Below are positions 1-7,770 of a DNA stretch of 15,709 nt, one piece after another (position 1 is the stretch's first letter; each line of letters begins with the position of its first letter). The stretch is from JBKPHS01 sp046729975 (GTDB lineage Bacteria; Actinomycetota; Thermoleophilia; Solirubrobacterales; Thermoleophilaceae): contig JBKPHS010000001.1 in assembly GCA_046729975.1 (NCBI GenBank), forward strand, positions 1 to 15,709, written 5' to 3'. A program made the translations under genes and the position numbers. The notes under the pieces are model-generated. The model was not told the DNA's origin. It searched no databases and saw only the letters and a list, made by a program, of their open reading frames with translations.

Positions 1-2
1 CC

Positions 3-1082
3 CTGGCGGCGCGCGCCCGGCCGCGTTACGTCGAGTACGGCGGCCTGACCAGCGTGCCGGGTCCGCTCGTCTGCCAGGACACCACGCTGTACGGGTTCTG
101 GCTCGAGGCCGATCACGAGCGGCTCGCCGCACTGTGCGAAAAGGTGTTCCGCGCCGCGTCCGGCGGCGCCGTCGACTACCACCCGTTCGGCGACTGGGTG
201 ATGGTCACCTTCGGGGTGATAGACCGGATAGTGGCCGAGACGCCGCCGTTCGACACGATGGGAGCGGTGCGCGAGCCGCAGGTCGCGATCTGGGTCCCTA
301 CCGTGGCGGTCCGACGCGTGGGTCCCGCTCTCGTGGCCGAGCGCTTCGCGATGTTCGTTCCCTACATCTGGCTCGACAACCCGATGTCGGTCGCCTCGGG
401 ACGCGAGGTGTACGGGTGGGCGAAGAACTTCGGTTGGCCCGGTCTACCGGTCGACGGCGGACCCCACGTCTTCACGCTCGACGCATTCGGAATGAACTAC
501 GGACCCGCCGAGCAGCCGGCCCGGCGGCGCCTGATCACGATCTCGCGGTCGGCCGAGCTCGAGGAGCGGGAGGCAGGCGTCCTCGATGGGCCCTACGAGC
601 TGGCACGTGACGTCGCCGACCTGCTCTTCGAGCCCGCCGACGAAGGGCTCGTCGTACCAGGTCTCGGCCTCGTGACCGAGATCGCCCACGACCTCCCGCG
701 CGGGATCGTGCGCGAGGTCTTCCTCAAGCAGTTCAGGGCGATCGAGAACGGGCTCGAGGCCTCGTTTCAGCAGATCGTCGAGGCGCAGATGAGGGTCACC
801 CGCCTGCGCGCCGCGCCGCTCCTTCACGAGTACGAGGTGACAGTGGAGCCGCTCGACAGCCATCCCCTCGGCGAGGAGCTCGGCCTGAAGAACCAGACGA
901 CCCGGGTCGGCTACCGCGTCGACATGGACTTCGTGGTCGAGACCGGCTCGGTCCTGTGGGACGCGGCAACGGCCGCGCGGCCAAGCCCCGACGGCGCGGC
1001 GGGGCTTAGCATCCTCGACGTCATCGACCTGCCCGTGCGAGTGCTGGGAGGCCTGTCCAGGCGCATCCGCGACTCGATCTGA
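3..1082 (+). CDS. acetoacetate decarboxylase (ADC)-fold protein, 5'-truncated by window edge
   Basis: The reading frame is open from the first bases of the window. The residues before the GTG at 54 (PRYVEYGGLTS) look like conserved protein, so the true start probably lies upstream. The family-like signature lies around 360-440: YIWLDNPM, then GREVYGWAKNFG. This resembles the G-R-E-x-Y-G-[FW]-x-K segment of the acetoacetate decarboxylase superfamily, where the lysine forms the Schiff base in true decarboxylases. The C-terminal half (EVFLKQFR, TRLRAAPL) also reads like the long ADC-like proteins of actinobacteria. The protein is soluble, with no signal or membrane segment visible. Actual decarboxylase activity cannot be inferred, because many members of this fold are uncharacterised. 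The next gene begins 72 bp downstream on the same strand. Confidence 0.75.
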   Translation: MAARARPRYVEYGGLTSVPGPLVCQDTTLYGFWLEADHERLAALCEKVFRAASGGAVDYHPFGDWVMVTFGVIDRIVAETPPFDTMGAVREPQVAIWVPTVAVRRVGPALVAERFAMFVPYIWLDNPMSVASGREVYGWAKNFGWPGLPVDGGPHVFTLDAFGMNYGPAEQPARRRLITISRSAELEEREAGVLDGPYELARDVADLLFEPADEGLVVPGLGLVTEIAHDLPRGIVREVFLKQFRAIENGLEASFQQIVEAQMRVTRLRAAPLLHEYEVTVEPLDSHPLGEELGLKNQTTRVGYRVDMDFVVETGSVLWDAATAARPSPDGAAGLSILDVIDLPVRVLGGLSRRIRDSI

Positions 1083-1154
1083 ATCACGCCACGGGACTAC
1101 GTTGGACCGCCCCTGGGAAGAATGGGGCCTACGCGCGGGAGCGACGGAGGGGCG

Positions 1155-2648
1155 ATGCGGGGAAATCGGTTCACACGGCGGCGGCTGATCGGCAGCGCGG
1201 CGGCGGGCGCGGCCGTGACGGCGATGCCTGCCGGCACCGCGGCCGCGGCGAAGCGCCCCTCGTCATCCCGCTCCGCCGACGTGGTGGTCGTCGGCGCGGG
1301 GCTGGCCGGCTTGACCGCCGCGCGCGAGGTCGCCAAGCAGGGCCGCTCGGTGCTGGTGCTCGAGGCGCGCGACCGCGTGGGGGGCCGAGTGCTCACGCAC
1401 TCGCTCACCGGCGGCGGCTACTCCGAGCTCGGCGCGATGTTCACCGGCCCGACCCAGGACCACATGCAGGCGCTCGCGAGTGACGTGGGCGTCGGCACGT
1501 TCCCGACCTACAACACCGGCAACAACGTGTTCGTCGGCGGCGACGGCAGGCGGGAGGAGTTCCCGAGCGACACGCCCCTCGGCACGGCGCCCGCCGACCC
1601 GCTCGTGGCGCCCGACATCGCGCTCGCGGTCGGCCAGCTCGACGAGATGGCGAAGGACGTGCCGGTCGACGAGCCCTGGACGTCGTCTCACGCCGGGGAG
1701 TGGGACCGACAGACGCTCGACACCTGGCTTCGCGAGCACACGAGCGGCAACCCGGAGTTCATGGCCGTCGTGTCCGCGGCCACCGAGGCGATCTTCGGCG
1801 CCGAGGGCGGCGAGCTGTCGCTGCTCTACACCGTCTACTACATCGCCGCGTCGGGCAACGAGGACAACCAGGGCACCTTCGAGCGCAACTTCAACACCGC
1901 CGACGGCGCCCAGGAGACGCGCTTCGACGGGGGCGCGCAGACCGTCCCGCTGAGGGTGGCGAGCGAGCTGGGCAACAGCGTTCTCCTGAACGCGCCCGTG
2001 CGGCGCATCGACCACACGAGCTCCGGAGTCACGGTCCACTCGGACGGCTTCCAGGTAACCGGAAAGCGCGCGATCGTGGCCGTTCCGCCCACGCTCGCCG
2101 GGCGGATCTTCTACGACCCGCCGCTGCCCCCGCTCCGCGACCAGCTCACACAGCGCATGCCGGAGGGCACGCTGATGAAGTTCGAGGCCGTCTACGACAA
2201 CCCGTTCTGGCGGGGCAAGGGCCTCACCGGGCAGGTCGTGAGCGAGCCTGGACCGGTGAAGGTCACCTTCGACGTCTCGCCGGAGAGCGGGAGCCCCGGG
2301 ATCATGATGGGCTTCATCGGCGGCCACGAGGCCCGCGTGTGGGAGGAGCGGTCGGCCGGCGACCGGCGCGCGGCGGTGCTCGAGCAGTTCGCCCATTTCT
2401 TCGGCGACGAGGCTCTCAACCCGCGGGACGTGGTGGAGTTCAACTGGTCCACCGAGGTGTGGACCCGCGGCTGCCCGGTCGCGGTGCTGGGACCGGGCAC
2501 GCTGACCGACTTCGGCGCCGCGCTGCGCGAGCCCGTGGGCCGCATCCATTGGGCCGGCACGGAGACCTCCACCTACTGGAACGGCTACATGGACGGCGCC
2601 GTGCGCTCCGGTGAGCGCGCGGCCGCCGAGGCGCTCGCCGGTCTCTAG
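1155..2648 (+). CDS. Tat-exported flavin-containing monoamine oxidase family protein
   Basis: This is an FAD-dependent amine oxidase, expected to oxidise an amine to an imine or aldehyde with release of H2O2. The ATG at 1155 gives 497 aa and follows GGAGGGG (1146-1152). The product begins with a twin-arginine signal: RRRLIGS, an Ala-rich hydrophobic stretch to about residue 32, then TAAAA. An in-frame ATG at 1122 would add 11 residues and has poorer ribosome-binding spacing. The Rossmann FAD site GAGLAG is at residues 47-52 with acidic E70, followed by the family motif RVGGR (74-78). The C-terminal FAD motif WAGTETSTYWNGYMDGAV is present. The cysteine used for covalent flavin in mammalian MAO is absent there, so FAD is probably non-covalent. 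The substrate is unknown. The stop lies 7 bp before the next gene's preferred start, so co-transcription is likely. Confidence 0.9.
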   Translation: MRGNRFTRRRLIGSAAAGAAVTAMPAGTAAAAKRPSSSRSADVVVVGAGLAGLTAAREVAKQGRSVLVLEARDRVGGRVLTHSLTGGGYSELGAMFTGPTQDHMQALASDVGVGTFPTYNTGNNVFVGGDGRREEFPSDTPLGTAPADPLVAPDIALAVGQLDEMAKDVPVDEPWTSSHAGEWDRQTLDTWLREHTSGNPEFMAVVSAATEAIFGAEGGELSLLYTVYYIAASGNEDNQGTFERNFNTADGAQETRFDGGAQTVPLRVASELGNSVLLNAPVRRIDHTSSGVTVHSDGFQVTGKRAIVAVPPTLAGRIFYDPPLPPLRDQLTQRMPEGTLMKFEAVYDNPFWRGKGLTGQVVSEPGPVKVTFDVSPESGSPGIMMGFIGGHEARVWEERSAGDRRAAVLEQFAHFFGDEALNPRDVVEFNWSTEVWTRGCPVAVLGPGTLTDFGAALREPVGRIHWAGTETSTYWNGYMDGAVRSGERAAAEALAGL

Positions 2649-2655
2649 CGAGCAG

Positions 2656-3303
2656 GTGCTCTATTCAGAGCGGGAACAGCTGGCCGCGGCGTGCCGGCGC
2701 CTCGCGGGCGAGGGTCTCGTCGCAGGGACGGCCGGGAACCTGAGCGTGCGCTCGGGGGACAGGGTCGCCGTGACCCCGAGCGGCGGGGTCTTCGGCGAGC
2801 TGCGCGCCGAGGAGATGCCCGTCGTGGGACTGGACGGCAGCCTCGTGGAGGGCGATTATGCGCCGACCTCCGAGCTCGCGCTGCACCTCGCGGTGTATGA
2901 GCGGATGGGGGCTGGAGCGGTCGTCCACACGCACGCGCCGGCAGCCACGGCGCTCTCGTGCGTGGTCGACGAGGTACCGGCCGTCCACTACCAGATGCTC
3001 ATATTCGGAGGCTCGGTCCGGGTGGCTCCGTACGCGACCTTCGGTACCGAGGAGCTGGCCGAGAACGTCCTTGCGGCGCTCGAGGGCCGCAGCGCCGCGC
3101 TGATGCAGAACCACGGGGCGGTCTGCTACGGGCCGGGTCTGGAGTACGCTGTGGAGGCCGCGCTGCTCCTCGAGTGGGCCTGCGGCATCTACCAGACCGC
3201 CCGCGCGGTCGGCCCGCCCTCGGTGCTGTCCGACGAGCAGCTCGCCGACGTCGCGGCGATGGTCGAGCGGCTCGGCTACGGCGAGAAGCGGAGCGCGTCG
3301 TGA
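2656..3303 (+). CDS. class II aldolase/adducin family protein (L-fuculose-phosphate aldolase-like)
   Basis: This is a zinc-dependent class II aldolase, a family that cleaves ketose 1-phosphates to dihydroxyacetone phosphate plus an aldehyde. GTG 2656 gives 215 aa, the usual FucA length, and avoids overlap with the oxidase gene; GTG 2611 would add 15 residues. The metal set is complete: E73, H91 and H93 in the HTH motif, and H153 in QNHG, at almost the same numbers as E. coli FucA (E73, H92, H94, H155). The phosphate-binding elements GTAGNLS (24-30), TPSGG and TSE (71-73) are also present. It overlaps the downstream PfkB kinase by 4 bp (GTGA), so the two are surely co-translated. A kinase followed by this aldolase is a standard sugar-phosphate route, but the actual sugar (fuculose, a deoxyribose or methylthioribulose analogue) cannot be read from sequence. 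Confidence 0.87.
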   Translation: MLYSEREQLAAACRRLAGEGLVAGTAGNLSVRSGDRVAVTPSGGVFGELRAEEMPVVGLDGSLVEGDYAPTSELALHLAVYERMGAGAVVHTHAPAATALSCVVDEVPAVHYQMLIFGGSVRVAPYATFGTEELAENVLAALEGRSAALMQNHGAVCYGPGLEYAVEAALLLEWACGIYQTARAVGPPSVLSDEQLADVAAMVERLGYGEKRSAS

Positions 3304-4241
3304 CGGACACGGCCACCTTCGTGACGTTGGGCGCGCACGTCCTCGACGTCCACGCCAAGTACGTGGAGGAGATCCCGCAGGGCCAGGGTGGGGCGCTGAT
3401 CGAGGAGATCAGGCTCTCGCCCGCGGGAGCGGCGGGCGGCACGGCGATCACGCTCGCGAAGCTCGGGGCGCGCGTTGTCAGCGCGGGGGCGATCGGCCGC
3501 GATGACCTGGGTGATGTCCTCGTGGCCGCGCTCGGGCGCCTCGGGGTCGAGACGGACCACATCGTCCGGCGCGACGGGGTCCAGACGTCGGCGAGCGTGT
3601 TGCCGATCCGGCCTAACGGGGACCGCCCCGCGCTGCACGTGATCGGGGCGAACGGGTCATACACGCGCGACGACGTGCCCTGGGACGCCATCCGTGAGTC
3701 GTCGTTCCTGCACCTCGGCGGTCCGGAGTTCCTCGGCGGAGAGGTAGCGGCGGAGATCCTGCGCTTCTGCCGTGATCACGACGTCACCACGTCGGCGGAC
3801 ATACTGGCCGACGGCTGGCCGGAGCTCCTCGACTGGATCGGGCCGGCGCTTCCGTACGTCGACTGGTTCCTGCCGAACCGGGAGCAGGCCTCGCTGCTCA
3901 CCGGGGAGGACGATGTCGTCGCGGCCGGCCGCGCGCTGCTCGAGCGAGGCGTGAGCGGGGCGGTCATCACCTGTGGCGCAGAAGGCACCGTCATCGTGTC
4001 GGACGGCGACGAACCCCGCGTGCCCGCGTTCGACATCGAAGTCGTGGACACGACGGGCTGCGGTGACGCCTTCAGCGCAGGGTTCCTGCGCGGCCTTTCC
4101 CTCGGCGAGCCGCCCGAGCAGGCGGCACAGCTCGGCTCGGCGTGCGCGGCACTCGTCGCGCAGGGACTCGCGAGCGACGCCGGCGAGTTCGATCTCGACG
4201 GCGCCCTCCGCTTCGCCGAGACGACACCGACGCGAACCTAG
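3300..4241 (+). CDS. PfkB-family carbohydrate kinase
   Basis: This is a ribokinase/PfkB-fold sugar or nucleoside kinase of 313 aa. GTG 3300 overlaps the aldolase stop (GTGA) and places the glycine-rich substrate-binding start (TLGAHVLDVH) at the N-terminus. The reading frame is open further upstream to 2958, but that stretch only shadows the aldolase. The substrate-binding GGTAITLAKLGA is near residues 46-57. The PfkB signature 2 DTTGCGDAFSAGFLRGL begins at residue 250; it holds the anion hole and the catalytic base D256. The NREQASLLTG segment (193-202) is the usual N-x-x-E nucleotide/Mg region. It probably supplies the phosphorylated ketose split by the upstream aldolase; this is inferred from coupling. 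Its 3' end overlaps the convergent peptide deformylase gene by 4 bp. Confidence 0.88.
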   Translation: MTDTATFVTLGAHVLDVHAKYVEEIPQGQGGALIEEIRLSPAGAAGGTAITLAKLGARVVSAGAIGRDDLGDVLVAALGRLGVETDHIVRRDGVQTSASVLPIRPNGDRPALHVIGANGSYTRDDVPWDAIRESSFLHLGGPEFLGGEVAAEILRFCRDHDVTTSADILADGWPELLDWIGPALPYVDWFLPNREQASLLTGEDDVVAAGRALLERGVSGAVITCGAEGTVIVSDGDEPRVPAFDIEVVDTTGCGDAFSAGFLRGLSLGEPPEQAAQLGSACAALVAQGLASDAGEFDLDGALRFAETTPTRT

Positions 4242-4744
4242 CGGTACGTCTTGCGCCGGAACACGTCCGTCTTGAGTGAATCCACCCGGTCCAGGAACAG
4301 AATGCCGTCGAGATGGTCGATCTCGTGCTGAAGGCAGCGGGCCTCGAAGCCCTCGGACTCGAGCGTGCGCTCGTCGCCATCCAACTGGCTGCCCTCGACC
4401 CGGACCCACGTCGCGCGCCTGACGTTGGCCGTCAGGTCCGGGATGCTGAGGCAGCCTTCCCGCGCGACCTCGGAGCCGGAGAAGCTCGTGACGCGGGGGT
4501 TGACGATCACGAGCAGCCCGTGCGAGGTGGCCGCCTTGGGATGCTCGCTCACGTCCACGCCGACCATCCGTACGGGCTCTCCGATCTGCGGCGCCGCGAG
4601 TCCGACGCAGCCTGGGAACGCGCGCATGGTGTCCACCAGGTCGCGCGCGACCGTCTCGATCTGCTCAGCGTCAACGACACCGAGCCGGCGGGCGATGCGC
4701 TTGAGCGCCGGATTGGGATAGCGGAGGATCCGGCGGACGGGCAT
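4238..4744 (-). CDS. def: peptide deformylase
   Basis: This enzyme removes the N-formyl group from the initiator methionine of new proteins in the cytoplasm. The 168-aa product has all three family motifs: motif I GCVGLAAPQIG (46-55, with Q53), motif II EGCLSIP (97-102, with metal ligand C98) and motif III QHEIDHLDG (139-147, with metal ligands H140 and H144 and catalytic E141). Length is normal. The ATG at 4744 lies 10 bp after the stop of the ACT-domain gene on the same strand. No strong Shine-Dalgarno sequence is visible there, so translation may depend on coupling. Its tail overlaps the end of the pfkB-type kinase by 4 bp in convergent orientation. Actinobacteria often carry more than one def gene, so this need not be the only copy. 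Confidence 0.95.
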   Translation of the reverse strand: MPVRRILRYPNPALKRIARRLGVVDAEQIETVARDLVDTMRAFPGCVGLAAPQIGEPVRMVGVDVSEHPKAATSHGLLVIVNPRVTSFSGSEVAREGCLSIPDLTANVRRATWVRVEGSQLDGDERTLESEGFEARCLQHEIDHLDGILFLDRVDSLKTDVFRRKTYR

Positions 4745-4754
4745 CCGGACGCAC

Positions 4755-5300
4755 TTAGAGCGCGTCGCTCTCGAGCGGGCGCATGCTCAGCTCGAGCTGC
4801 TGCTCATCGGCGACGCGGCGCAGGACGGCGTCGACCTCATCGATCGGCAGGCCGCGTGGCAGCTCGATCTCCATCATCAGCGTGTAGAGCGGAGCTTCCT
4901 CGCCGCCCTCGCCGGTGAGCCGCGTGTAGAGGTCCGTGATGTTCACGCCGCGCTCGGCGAGCGCCGCCGACACCCCGTGAACGATCCCGGGATGATCGGC
5001 CCCATAGACCGTGACGATGTGTGACGGCGCCGCATCCGCAGGTGTGCCCGTCTCTGCCAGCTCTCCGAGCGAGAGCGCCTCGAGATCGAGCCTGCGCTGC
5101 GCATCGGCGAGATCGGCCTCGAGGGCGGCGACGTCGAGGCCCTTCGGCGCAGCGAGTATGAGGACCATCGTGAAGTGGCCCCGCAGGATGGTCATCTGCG
5201 AATCCTCGATGTTGACGTCGTGCCCGAGGAGCGCCTCGGACACGACTGCGACTATCCCGGGCCGGTCCCGGCCGACGACGGACAGCGCGAAGTGACGCAC
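4755..5300 (-). CDS. two-ACT-domain regulator, GcvR-like
   Basis: This is a 181-aa protein with two tandem ACT domains. The first starts directly at the N-terminus (HFALSVVGRDRPGIVAVVSEAL, then VNIEDSQMTILRGHFTMVL). The second begins near residue 95 (HIVTVYGADHPGIVHGVSAALA, then VNITDLYTRL). This arrangement and the R/H-D-R/H-P-G-I motif in each copy match the glycine cleavage system repressor (GcvR) type of ligand-sensing proteins. No DNA-binding domain is visible, so any transcriptional role would be through a partner. The preferred start is GTG at 5300-5298, which puts the first beta strand at residues 3-8. The open frame continues to 5753 on this strand, but that part runs antisense to the membrane-protein gene and is low-complexity. 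It forms a likely operon with peptide deformylase. Confidence 0.82.
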   Translation of the reverse strand: MRHFALSVVGRDRPGIVAVVSEALLGHDVNIEDSQMTILRGHFTMVLILAAPKGLDVAALEADLADAQRRLDLEALSLGELAETGTPADAAPSHIVTVYGADHPGIVHGVSAALAERGVNITDLYTRLTGEGGEEAPLYTLMMEIELPRGLPIDEVDAVLRRVADEQQLELSMRPLESDAL

Positions 5301-5318
5301 CTCGGGTAGTACATCAGC

Positions 5319-6749
5319 GTGCGGATCCTCCTGCCGATCTGCCTTGCGCTCGGTGCGCTCTCGCTGCTGATCCCCTCGGCCCCGACGACCGACCCCTGGG
5401 GCTGGATCGTCTGGGGCCGCGAGCTGGGGGACCTGCGGCTCGACACGGCAGTGGGCGGCGTGCCGTCGTGGAAGCCGCTGCCGGTCCTCTTCACGAGCCT
5501 GTTCTCGCTCGCCGGCGACGCGGCTCCCGCGCTCTGGCTCGTGGTCGCGCGGGCCGGCGGCGTGCTCGCGATCGTGCTTGCGTACCGGCTCGGGGCACGG
5601 CTCGCCGGGCCGGTGGCCGGCGGGATCGGAGCCCTCGCCCTCCTTGCCATCCCCGGATTCCTGCGCGGAATCGCTCATGGTTATGCGGACGCGCTGGTCG
5701 TCGCGTTCGCGTTGTGGGCCGTGGAGCGTCACCTCGACGGCCACCGCCGTCAAGCGTTCGTGCTCTGCTTCCTGGCTGCGCTCGGGCGACCCGAGGCGTA
5801 TGTGCTGCTCGTCGCCTATGGCCTAGTCCTCTGGATCGGCCGTCCCGCCGCGCGACCACTGGTCGCCACATTGCTCGCGGCGGCGCCCCTGCTGTGGCTG
5901 GGTGGCGACTGGCTCGGTTCGGGCGATCCGTTCCACGCCGGCGAGGTGGCGCGGGTGAACCTCGACTCCGCGGGCCGGCCGCTGTGGATCGAGCTGGCGG
6001 GCGCGCCGCCCGAGCTGCTGGGGGTGCCGCTCGCAGTCCTCGCCGCCGCCGCGGTCTTCGTCGGCGCCCGTCGAGCAGAGCGAGCGACGCTCGTGCTCGC
6101 GGCCGTGGCAGCCGCCTGGACCGTGCTCGTGCTGATACTGGCGGCCGCCGGCTACCCGGCGATGAGGCGATTCCTGATCCCTCCGGTCGCCCTTCTGTGC
6201 CCCCTGGCCGGCGCAGGAGCGGTGCGGGTCGTGGAGGCCGCTCGCCCACGGGCCGCTCGGCTTGCCGTGGCCGGCGTCCTGGTCGTGGCGGTCGCTCCAT
6301 CCCTCCATGCGCACCTCGACCACGATTCGCGGCAGCTCGCAGAGGCGACGACTCGCGCGAGGCTGCAGGACGACATCCCCGACGCGATCCAGCGGGCCGG
6401 CGGGCCGGCCCGCGTGCTCGCGCACGGGCGGCCGGTGCTCCCGTACGGCTACGGGTGGAACAGGGGCGCCCTCGCGTGGTGGCTGGACGTGCCGCTGAGG
6501 CAGGTCGGCGGGGTACGGCTGCACGGCACCACGCCGCTCCGGAGATTCCGCCCGGCGACCGCGCTCCTGGAAGTCGCGCCCAGCGCCGGGCGTCGTGCGC
6601 CGATGGTCGCCGCGGTCAAAGGCCACGAGGTGCTGTTCTCGCCTGTCGCGGGCCCGCCGCCCGCCGTCCCGGGCCGTCCCGGACTCGCGCTCAGGCGGCT
6701 CGCCGTAGCCGGCGAGTGGCAGGTTTTCGCGCCGGTGTCGCGCCGTTAG
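5319..6749 (+). CDS. multi-span membrane protein, GT-C glycosyltransferase-like
   Basis: This is a 476-aa integral membrane protein. GTG 5319 begins with a hydrophobic helix (RILLPICLALGALSLLIP), followed by an extracytoplasmic loop TTDPWGWIVWGREL. An acidic residue at this position after the first helix is typical of GT-C enzymes (ArnT/PMT-like), which use polyprenyl-phosphate sugars. About ten further hydrophobic segments run to about residue 340. A soluble, Arg/Pro-rich C-terminal domain (about 345-476) ends in GEWQVFAPVSRR. By family the role would be transfer of a sugar to a lipid, glycan or protein at the outer face of the membrane, but the donor and acceptor are unknown. The start is only 18 bp from the divergent ACT gene, so promoters must overlap coding sequence or one start is misplaced. 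Confidence 0.72.
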   Translation: MRILLPICLALGALSLLIPSAPTTDPWGWIVWGRELGDLRLDTAVGGVPSWKPLPVLFTSLFSLAGDAAPALWLVVARAGGVLAIVLAYRLGARLAGPVAGGIGALALLAIPGFLRGIAHGYADALVVAFALWAVERHLDGHRRQAFVLCFLAALGRPEAYVLLVAYGLVLWIGRPAARPLVATLLAAAPLLWLGGDWLGSGDPFHAGEVARVNLDSAGRPLWIELAGAPPELLGVPLAVLAAAAVFVGARRAERATLVLAAVAAAWTVLVLILAAAGYPAMRRFLIPPVALLCPLAGAGAVRVVEAARPRAARLAVAGVLVVAVAPSLHAHLDHDSRQLAEATTRARLQDDIPDAIQRAGGPARVLAHGRPVLPYGYGWNRGALAWWLDVPLRQVGGVRLHGTTPLRRFRPATALLEVAPSAGRRAPMVAAVKGHEVLFSPVAGPPPAVPGRPGLALRRLAVAGEWQVFAPVSRR

Positions 6750-6761
6750 AGCGCAGGCCGG

Positions 6762-7073
6762 TCAGGCGAACAGTGCCCGGCGGGCTCGCCCGTCGGCGGA
6801 GAAAGGCGGATGCGTCACGCCGGGGAAGCGGGCCTTAACGACCCAGAACGGGGCGCGGAGACGATCGGCGATCACCTCCACCTCGAGGCCGGCGTCGAGT
6901 GCGGCCTCCGTGTAGCGCTTGACGTGACGGCGCCTGAAGCCTTCGGCGCCCTCGAAGACACGGACGCCTGGAGAGACGCGACCCGATTGCTTTCCCGCGC
7001 GGTGAGCGAGCTTTCGCATTTCACGGCTGAGATCGGCCGTGCACCTGAGCCGGACGAGCGCAAAGCCGGCCAT
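6762..7073 (-). CDS. hypothetical basic small protein
   Basis: This is a 103-aa open frame with strong G/C preference at third codon positions, supporting a real gene. I do not recognise the family. The protein is basic (many Arg, few Lys) and has a central FRRRHVKRYTEAALDAGLEVEVIADRLRAPFWVVKARFPG segment split by charged turns, with no signal peptide, membrane helix or cysteine motif (one Cys at residue 11). The ATG at 7073 has no obvious Shine-Dalgarno. The frame is closed by a TAG about 18 codons upstream, and no better start is seen. It lies 51 bp downstream of the DUF2294 gene on the same strand, so it may be its operon partner. It converges on the membrane-protein gene with a 12-bp gap. 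Confidence 0.6.
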   Translation of the reverse strand: MAGFALVRLRCTADLSREMRKLAHRAGKQSGRVSPGVRVFEGAEGFRRRHVKRYTEAALDAGLEVEVIADRLRAPFWVVKARFPGVTHPPFSADGRARRALFA

Positions 7074-7124
7074 CTGGACACTCGTCCGGCCGAGGCGATG
7101 GGCGTCCAGAGCGGGTTGTTGCGC

Positions 7125-7538
7125 CTACGTCTCCGAGTCCGCGCCCTCTTGGCGAGGTTCCTCGAAAGCGCCCATTTCCGTTCGCGCCTCGCCGAGCAGG
7201 AAGACCTCGACCGAGACGTCGCCTTCAATGTCGGTCTCGCTGAGGAACGTCCTCACCACGCGCCCCGTGGCCTGCTCGACCACGCTCTTGAACTGATCCG
7301 CCATATGCTGCTGGAAGCGGCGCCGGATGTGCTGGACGGCTTCGCGTTCGCCGCGCTCGACGAGCGTTCTCTCAGCCTTCGTGAACGTCTCCTCGAGCAC
7401 GACCACCACGAGGTCGTCTACGAAGTAGGCCTTCGCTCTCGTAGGACCCTTGCCGTAGTACTCGCTTTGGAGGCGGACGATCTCTCTGGCGAGAATCTCC
7501 CGCACCCCACCTACGGTCCCTTCGTCTCTCGAGGCCAT
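7125..7538 (-). CDS. DUF2294 (MpsC-family, PF10057) protein, copy A
   Basis: This small soluble protein contains one complete DUF2294 domain. Recognisable family blocks, in order, are EYYGKGPTRAKAYFVDDLVVVVLEETFTKAERTLVERG, then RRRFQQHMADQFKSVVEQATGR, and SVEVFLL at the end of the domain. The family is now named MpsC after a Staphylococcus aureus gene linked to membrane-potential generation, but the biochemical role is unsettled and no mpsA or mpsB homologue lies here. The start is uncertain: ATG 7538 gives 137 aa and matches the N-terminal length of copy B, while ATG 7571 follows an AGAGGG and would add 11 residues. The C-terminal 20 residues after the domain are acidic. It is divergent from the HATPase cassette, about 230 bp away, and upstream of the small basic protein. 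Confidence 0.88.
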   Translation of the reverse strand: MASRDEGTVGGVREILAREIVRLQSEYYGKGPTRAKAYFVDDLVVVVLEETFTKAERTLVERGEREAVQHIRRRFQQHMADQFKSVVEQATGRVVRTFLSETDIEGDVSVEVFLLGEARTEMGAFEEPRQEGADSET

Positions 7539-7756
7539 TGACACCAGAGTGTAGTCCTGTCCACCGACCATGACCCTCTGTAGACGCGCGCTATTTGCGT
7601 CGAAAAACGCCTTCGCAAGGTGACCAGATTGCCCACTTTGCAGTAGGCTCTCCCCTCGGGTTGAGGCATGGATGAGTGACCGCAAGGGCGCTTCGCCAGG
7701 CTGAGACCGACTACCAAACGAGGGCTGGACGGGGTTTTGCGCCCTGGACGGATCTC

Positions 7757-7763
7757 GGAGGGG
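7757..7763 (+). promoter_or_regulatory. strong Shine-Dalgarno that fixes the cassette's first start
   Basis: GGAGGGG sits 7 nt before GTG 7771. It is the main evidence that the 71-aa first frame is translated rather than being leader sequence of the HATPase gene. The HATPase frame is open further upstream but has no comparable site before any earlier start. Confidence 0.6.
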
Positions 7764-7770
7764 CCTACAA

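Noticed and set aside
1263..2549. Long open frame on the minus strand across the amine oxidase gene
   Set aside because: It is antisense to a clearly recognisable flavoprotein; its product is His/Arg/Glu-rich with no family pattern, a normal by-product of high GC3 coding.
2958..3299. N-terminal extension of the PfkB kinase frame
   Set aside because: It lies inside the aldolase gene in another frame and is Arg/Gly-rich; the kinase fold starts at GTG 3300.
4313..4918. 201-aa plus-strand frame opposite peptide deformylase
   Set aside because: The deformylase motifs on the minus strand are complete; the opposing product is low-complexity.
4700..5320. Glycine riboswitch near the GcvR-like gene
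   Set aside because: There is practically no untranslated space between the divergent starts, and no glycine cleavage genes are present.
5468..6838. 456-aa plus-strand frame and a 267-aa minus-strand frame (5823-6626) over the membrane-protein gene
   Set aside because: Both are Arg/Pro/Gly-rich shadow translations; the 5319-6749 frame has the hydrophobic periodicity of a real membrane protein.
6810..7541. 243-aa plus-strand frame opposite DUF2294 copy A and the small basic protein
   Set aside because: The minus strand encodes recognisable DUF2294 blocks; the plus frame has no start signal or family match.
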